Source of the DNA: Streptomyces cinerochromogenes
Lineage (GTDB): Bacteria > Actinomycetota > Actinomycetes > Streptomycetales > Streptomycetaceae
Direction: 5' to 3'
NCBI RefSeq assembly: GCF_014648635.1
Contig: NZ_BMRM01000011.1
Location: 186,001-250,000, forward strand
DNA: 64,000 nt
The notes under the pieces: model-generated
Database searches by the model: none
Seen by the model: the letters and a program-made list of their open reading frames with translations, nothing else
Told to the model about the DNA's origin: nothing
Translations under genes and position numbers: made by a program
In this document: piece by piece, positions 60,501-64,000 of the stretch
Layout of the letters: each line of letters begins with the position of its first letter
How positions within the stretch are numbered: the first letter of the stretch is position 1

Positions 60501-62185
60501 TCCGGGGTGAACACCTCCTCCGGGCGGTCGGTCCAGTACGCCTGGTCGGCGGAGGAGTAGCGGTCGCCGGTGCGCCAGCTGACGAGGAACTGGCCGCCGA
60601 CGTAATGGACGGCGTGCGAGGTCGCCTCCTCCGGCACCCGGAAGGAACACCTCGCGCGGGCGCCCGAGGGGTCGACGGCCACGGCGCGGTCGCCGCCGAA
60701 GACGGTGAGGACGGGCCAGGTACAGGTGACCTGGAGGGTGTCGGCCGGGTCGAACTCCTCGAGGGCCGCGTCCAGGGCGGGCCAGCCCAGTTCCTCGGGC
60801 AGTCCGGCGCGCAGGGCACGGGCCAGCGGACCGGTGAGGTCCAGCGCGGCCAGCGCCTCCTCGATGCCGTCCAGGGCGTCGGCGGTGGGCCGGTCCAGCA
60901 GGCCGGACAGTTCGGTGACCGCCTCGTCGGCCGCGGCGAGCCCGCCGCCGCGCAGCGCGGCGAGCAGGCCCTCGATGCGGCTGTGCACCTCGGCGGCGAT
61001 GCCGGCGTTCCGCGGCAGCCGGGTGATCGCGGTGCCGGAGCCGCGCAGCCCCTCGTGCACCGTGCCTTCGAGGCGCCGGCCGAACACCGGGTGCGCGGCC
61101 AGGGCCCTCAGGTCCCGGCGCGACCGGTCGTCCCAGAACGTCAGCCGTACGGCGTCGCCGGGGTCCGCCACCTCGATGCCCTCGGCGAGGCAGGCGTCCA
61201 GGAGGTCGGCGTCGAGGGCCGGCCAGCGGTACTTGTCCTCGTGGATCACCACGGGTGTGCCCGCGGCGCGCAGCCGGGGTGCGAACCGGGAGACGATTTC
61301 GAACAGTTCGGCGGGCATGGGCTGGCTCGCCACGCCGCCGTACGCCACCTTCTGGTGCCGGTACGTGCGCGTGTACCGCCCCAGCCAGCCGGCCAGGCCG
61401 CCCTCCGGTTCCAACTGCCCGGCGGCCGCCGCGTCCACGATGCCGCCGCGCAGCAGCAACCGCAGCCAGGCCGCCGCGTCCTTGCGGGAGTCCGGGAACA
61501 GGTCGAGCAACGCGGCCTGCACGCGCGGGCCTTGCGGATGGTCGCCCAGCGGTCCGGCGGCGGCCTCCAGCAGGGCGTCCGGCACCGCCTTGCCGCGGGC
61601 GGCGCCGAGGACCTGTCCGAGGACCCGGGCGTCCTCGTCCGTGCCCAGGCCGGCGGCCCGCGCGGACGCCCCGATACGACGGGCGAGGTCGGCGGGGAGG
61701 TCCCCGGGTGAGGCCGCCCAGGCGGTCAGCACGCGCACGTACTCCGCGTGCGCCTCGGCGGGCGCCGACTGCCCGGCCAGCCAGCGCTGGTGCTCGCTCA
61801 GCTCCTTCACCGGCAGGGCTCCGTGCGCCGCGAAGAGCAGTGCGTTGGCCCGCCGCCAGGCAGGGTCGACGGGCAGCGCGTGCTCCTGCTCCGCCTTGCG
61901 GGCCAGGGAGTAGGCCTTGGCCGCGGCACCGCCGGGGTATCCCAGCAGGCGGTGCGCCACCGTGTCCCAGAACCAGGGCAGGTGGGCGGGAGGCAGCCCG
62001 CTCGCCGGCCGCCGCAGCCGCTCAAGGCAGCGCCCCATCTTGGGATACGCGGACGACACGGCCGCCGACACCTCGTCGAGCAGGGCGGCCGCGGCGCTCT
62101 CGGCGCCCGGATCGCGGGACGTCACCCAGAGGGTGTAGGTCCTGGACCGGTGGGGTTCCGCGGGCAGCAGGTCGTGAGTGAGCAT
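57593..62185 (-). CDS. Very large protein of unknown function (1530 residues)
   Basis: This single 1530-residue frame starts at an ATG (62185) opening MLTHDLLPAEPHRSRTYT. The N-terminal third is alpha-helical and HEAT-like (AVSSAYPKMGRCLERLRR, PVKELSEHQRWLAGQ). The centre is beta-rich with Trp/Gly motifs (HAVHYVGGQFLVSWRTGDRY, RGGFGYQFETPDRGGRFDG). The C terminus returns to helices and ends in RWNGWSAARHKAAQAEL. No Walker, HTH or metal motif is obvious. Similar giants occur in Streptomyces, often near AAA/vWA genes, but none are here. Base composition and codon use match the neighbours, so it is not recent transfer. Confidence 0.8.
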   Translation of the reverse strand: MLTHDLLPAEPHRSRTYTLWVTSRDPGAESAAAALLDEVSAAVSSAYPKMGRCLERLRRPASGLPPAHLPWFWDTVAHRLLGYPGGAAAKAYSLARKAEQEHALPVDPAWRRANALLFAAHGALPVKELSEHQRWLAGQSAPAEAHAEYVRVLTAWAASPGDLPADLARRIGASARAAGLGTDEDARVLGQVLGAARGKAVPDALLEAAAGPLGDHPQGPRVQAALLDLFPDSRKDAAAWLRLLLRGGIVDAAAAGQLEPEGGLAGWLGRYTRTYRHQKVAYGGVASQPMPAELFEIVSRFAPRLRAAGTPVVIHEDKYRWPALDADLLDACLAEGIEVADPGDAVRLTFWDDRSRRDLRALAAHPVFGRRLEGTVHEGLRGSGTAITRLPRNAGIAAEVHSRIEGLLAALRGGGLAAADEAVTELSGLLDRPTADALDGIEEALAALDLTGPLARALRAGLPEELGWPALDAALEEFDPADTLQVTCTWPVLTVFGGDRAVAVDPSGARARCSFRVPEEATSHAVHYVGGQFLVSWRTGDRYSSADQAYWTDRPEEVFTPEDRFGLRPYGGLIRGGFGYQFETPDRGGRFDGRRVLRPGGREGIGGHEFQLSDGRRFFGARVFHTRGNWTPYDPATGAPAADRTLPDFHRDRELPPGMEEFEGGQYLAVLPEDAPPSPFGQDGRLVGCRVLNRTPHQGPSPTEFLLETVDGRTARYRSRRFGRHPWGIMSLPEGGEDAVTVGEVTVRCHAAADNSLLWQVHGFVPPSGRDRDHPPTLGEAAGPVPPPAFWHFLTPRDERSSKALRTIGDATVRALLDAARDTGDDDALRDRVTRLLPEAGDARVRDGVVRAARLAADVLRRRKELSRRVGIMRSGPVVTLSADIPDTALVPALSGLLPDLRPYEAHGPERHPGTLTAIAADGRFLRGEIDDETRGLAPPARPAEWQVLLGAIDAAAWRAAVETTPEAERTALNALLRTWSRQPFAEPGGTWRTGRAPQEELTTGTRAAAGPARGGLRRFVQPATAPAPAGTEEEQTVTVTRDDGGRLTRLLELVEENGPVPLTPEALAVFSWRTGVRRPVATLALAGLPRRAGHDDHARMLRSRPYKANRTTAAEYDGFWHRLGPHGRRRMLAAGVPEDPADLWTADGPVRAAERMAAVWAELLGTRPYVDEELADALEADLGLPADWARALPAGRPPAEPGGHVLVGSRTGRLHLHQEEPDGRAGAWIRRDRAPHTETLSVIAWALTERPVGDPAAEEALKLYEGLRAWFAAPWTLVELVPSPALARAAAGDPAFRPFTGTLVPCPEPLLDTVPEAPTALEDGTFVVAVPSGDLFLRTAALAEPERAARARDLCDRLDLPGLQEEVTGIRALLDGLGRMAARAAGTPVPAGGYEANPALSAPALVAEVARRLGVGADAAALHLQLRALARPTDRNVRRWNGWSAARHKAAQAELVAVGAVETGRRARAGRTAFAPGTWETLDAPHLPVESDKLGTHGAVRAGKGVHGPFTRLLSPVPLHELFARAAEH

Positions 62186-62226
62186 GCGGCGATCTTGGCA
62201 CGAGGCTCCGACACTCGTCCGGGCCC

Positions 62227-62269
62227 TGTGGACAACCTTGGCAGGCGGCGGGACCGGCCCTGTGGACAA
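62227..62269 (-). promoter_or_regulatory. Two DnaA-box-like sequences
   Basis: TGTGGACAA at 62227-62235 and 62261-62269 reads TTGTCCACA on the minus strand, the consensus Streptomyces DnaA box, in the same orientation 34 bp apart. Both are preceded by GGCCC. They lie between the divergent giant-protein and DUF1152 genes. Confidence 0.6.
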
Positions 62270-62342
62270 TCGGGGCCGTCTGCGGGGTCGTAGCGCGAAA
62301 ACCCCGAACCGCCCCCGGGTGCGGCCCTGTTAGGGTCCTGCG

Positions 62343-63308
62343 GTGTTCTCGCTGTCCGAACCCCCGTTCTTCGCCCGCCTGCGCGAGGCCCGTCGCGTGC
62401 TCGTCGCCGGTGCCGGCGGCGGCTTCGACGTCTACGCCGGGCTGCCCCTCGCCCTCGCCCTGCGGGCGGCCGGCAAGGAGGTGCACCTGGCCAACCTGTC
62501 CTTCGCCGACCTGTACGGCCTGGACCTGGACAGCTGGGTCGAGCAGGACGTCGCCGCCGTCCGCCCGGACACCCCGTTGCGGGGCGACTACTTCCCCGAG
62601 CGTGCGCTCGCCCGGTGGCTGCGGTCGCAGGGCCTGCCCGACACCGTGTACGCCTTTCCCCTCACGGGGGTCGAGACGCTGCGCGCCGCCTACCGGGCCC
62701 TCCTCGCGCATCTGGGCGGGGTGGACGCGATCGTGCTGGTGGACGGCGGCACGGACATCCTGATGCGCGGGGACGAGCACGGGCTCGGCACGCCGGAGGA
62801 GGACATGGCGAGCCTGGGCGCCGTCTCCGGGCTCGCGGAGGTCCCGCACCGGCTGGTGGCCTGCCTGGGCTTCGGCGTGGACGCCTACCACGGGGTCAAC
62901 CACGCGCTGGTCCTGGAGAACCTGGCCGCCCTGGACCGCGCGGGCGGCTATCTGGGCGCGTTCTCACTCCCGCGCGAGAGCCCGGAGGGTGCCGCCTACC
63001 TGGACGCGGTGGCCCACGCCCAGGACTGCCACACGAGCCGCCCGAGCATCGTGCAGGGGTCCGTCTCGGCGGCGCTGCGCGGGGACTTCGGCGACGTGCG
63101 GTTCACCGAACGCACCCGGGACAGCGAGTTGTTCGTCAACCCGCTGATGGCCCTGTACTTCTGTGTGGACCTGCCCGCGCTGGCGCGCGCCAACCTCTAT
63201 CTGGAACGGCTGGAGGGCACGGTGCTGATGCGGCAGATCAGCACGGTCATCGCCGGGTTCCGCGACGAGGTGCCCCGGCAGCGGCCGCCCCGGGCGTTCC
63301 CGCACTGA
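62343..63308 (+). CDS. DUF1152 domain protein
   Basis: This 321-residue protein of the DUF1152 family has a Rossmann-like start RVLVAGAGGGFDVYAGLPLAL. The conserved GGVDAIVLVDGGTDILMRGDEHGLGTP follows, with LVACLGFGVDAYHGVNH after it. The family has no defined reaction; the glycine loops suggest nucleotide or sugar-nucleotide binding. The GTG at 62343 lies seven bases after TAGGGT (62331-62336), a possible -10, and has no Shine-Dalgarno sequence, so the mRNA may be leaderless. Confidence 0.87.
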   Translation: MFSLSEPPFFARLREARRVLVAGAGGGFDVYAGLPLALALRAAGKEVHLANLSFADLYGLDLDSWVEQDVAAVRPDTPLRGDYFPERALARWLRSQGLPDTVYAFPLTGVETLRAAYRALLAHLGGVDAIVLVDGGTDILMRGDEHGLGTPEEDMASLGAVSGLAEVPHRLVACLGFGVDAYHGVNHALVLENLAALDRAGGYLGAFSLPRESPEGAAYLDAVAHAQDCHTSRPSIVQGSVSAALRGDFGDVRFTERTRDSELFVNPLMALYFCVDLPALARANLYLERLEGTVLMRQISTVIAGFRDEVPRQRPPRAFPH

Positions 63309-63391
63309 GAGCCCGCGTCATGCCAGGGCCCGCGTCATGCGAGAGCGCCAGGGCCCCGTCATGTCAGGGCCCGCGTCGTCCGAGGGTCCGG

Positions 63392-64000
63392 TCAGCGTCG
63401 GGCGAGATCGCGGCCCCCGACCACCGCGAGCGCCGCGGTCAGCAGGACGAGGGCCGCCATCTGGCCGAGGCCGCCGCCGAGGAGGACGCCGGCTCCGGGG
63501 ACGTGCAGCCACGGGTAGAGGGCCGTGACCCGCGCCGCCAGGACGAGCAGGCCGAGCGCCGCCAGGGCGAGGGCGGCCCCGGGGGACGTACCGTCCCCGC
63601 GCCGGGCGCGCCACAGCAGCCAGCCGAGCGCGCCCACGACGAAGCCGGTGGCGGGCGCCCACACGAAGTCCGCGGCGCCGGGCAGCAGCACCAGGGACCC
63701 ACCGGTCACCACGCACCCGGCCAGGAACACCAGTCCGGGCGAGCCGGCGGGCAGCCGTGCCGCGGGCGCGTCCCGGTGGTGGGCTGCGCACAGGGCGAGC
63801 GCCGGCAGCCAGGCCAGCAGCACCGCCGACAGCTCGTACCACGGCACGCCCGGCGGAACCCCGTCCCCGGCCAGCGGACGGACCAGGGGCCACAGGGTGG
63901 GCAGGGCCGCGGCGAGCGCGCTGTACCGGGCCGGCCGGCGGCGGTCGTGCAGCAGGGCGAAGTAGGCCACCGTCCACAGCAGGGGGAGCGTCCAGGTGAG
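63392..64000 (-). CDS. Polytopic membrane protein, N-terminal end cut by window
   Basis: The frame is open to the right edge (LTWTLPLLWTVAYFALLHD), so the start lies beyond 64000. About 200 residues are visible, with at least five hydrophobic segments: SAVLLAWLPALALCAAH, LVFLAGCVVTGGSLVLLPGA, ATGFVVGALGWLLW, LALAALGLLVLAARV and ALVLLTAALAVVGG. Loops are Arg-rich. I recognise no family or transport motif. Short CAGGGCCCGCGTCATG repeats lie between it and the DUF1152 gene. Confidence 0.75.
   Translation of the reverse strand, partial: LTWTLPLLWTVAYFALLHDRRRPARYSALAAALPTLWPLVRPLAGDGVPPGVPWYELSAVLLAWLPALALCAAHHRDAPAARLPAGSPGLVFLAGCVVTGGSLVLLPGAADFVWAPATGFVVGALGWLLWRARRGDGTSPGAALALAALGLLVLAARVTALYPWLHVPGAGVLLGGGLGQMAALVLLTAALAVVGGRDLARR

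Overview
The window is a typical stretch of a Streptomyces chromosome. It has uniformly very high GC, strong G/C bias at third codon positions, many GTG/TTG starts, secreted hydrolases, a conservon, sortase class E-type LAETG anchoring and a chitinase with DasR-like operators. I see no rRNA, tRNA, CRISPR array, transposase or prophage gene. Both edge genes are cut by the window.

Layout. 1-5061: 5' end of an FAD-dependent oxidoreductase, a Ppx/GppA-type phosphatase, a large HTH/P-loop ATPase/TPR protein and a small basic membrane peptide. 5234-11028: secreted enzymes, namely a GH31 glycosidase, a GH18 chitinase (two DasR-type repeats and a hairpin over its ribosome binding site), a small secreted Cys protein and an SMP-30-like beta-propeller. 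11151-14345: a 1064-residue multidomain protein (caspase-like protease, GHKL ATPase-like module, trypsin fold lacking its serine, P-loop STAND-like NTPase) whose end overlaps pyruvate carboxylase (pyc, minus strand). 17700-18528: decayed sequence with a possible flavin-oxidoreductase remnant.

18529-24236 is a complete conservon (cvnA-D plus two P450s, the first lacking the ExxR arginine), followed by an aldo/keto reductase with a MerR-type promoter and an MFS exporter. 27047-33943 holds a three-gene overlapping operon (nucleotidyltransferase, BON protein, metallophosphoesterase), a SpoIIE-type phosphatase, a secreted glycerophosphodiesterase, a secreted protein, and an XRE-type regulator with a SAM methyltransferase.

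35607-45671 is the most striking metabolic region. Two membrane acyl desaturases flank a FabF-like ketosynthase, a PlsC-type acyltransferase, a P450 with an aberrant I-helix, a cyclooxygenase-like heme dioxygenase, a WXG100-like small protein and a lipase/acetoacetate-decarboxylase-like fusion. Together they look like a lipid-oxidation (oxylipin) pathway: make and desaturate acyl chains, oxygenate them, then rearrange the peroxide with the P450. This pathway is inference.

45653-64000: a DUF4239 membrane protein, a silk-like Gly/Ala surface protein, a flavodoxin-like reductase, a methyltransferase, a lipoprotein, a GNAT acetyltransferase, a sortase-anchored DUF1996 protein, an NlpC/P60 hydrolase with 105-bp tandem repeats, an FprA-like ferredoxin-NADP reductase behind iron-box-like sequences, a 1530-residue protein of unknown function, a DUF1152 protein (two DnaA-box-like sequences lie in the gap before it) and a partial membrane protein.

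The two candidates for an undescribed system are the caspase/GHKL/pseudo-trypsin/NTPase protein and the desaturase-dioxygenase-P450 lipid cluster.
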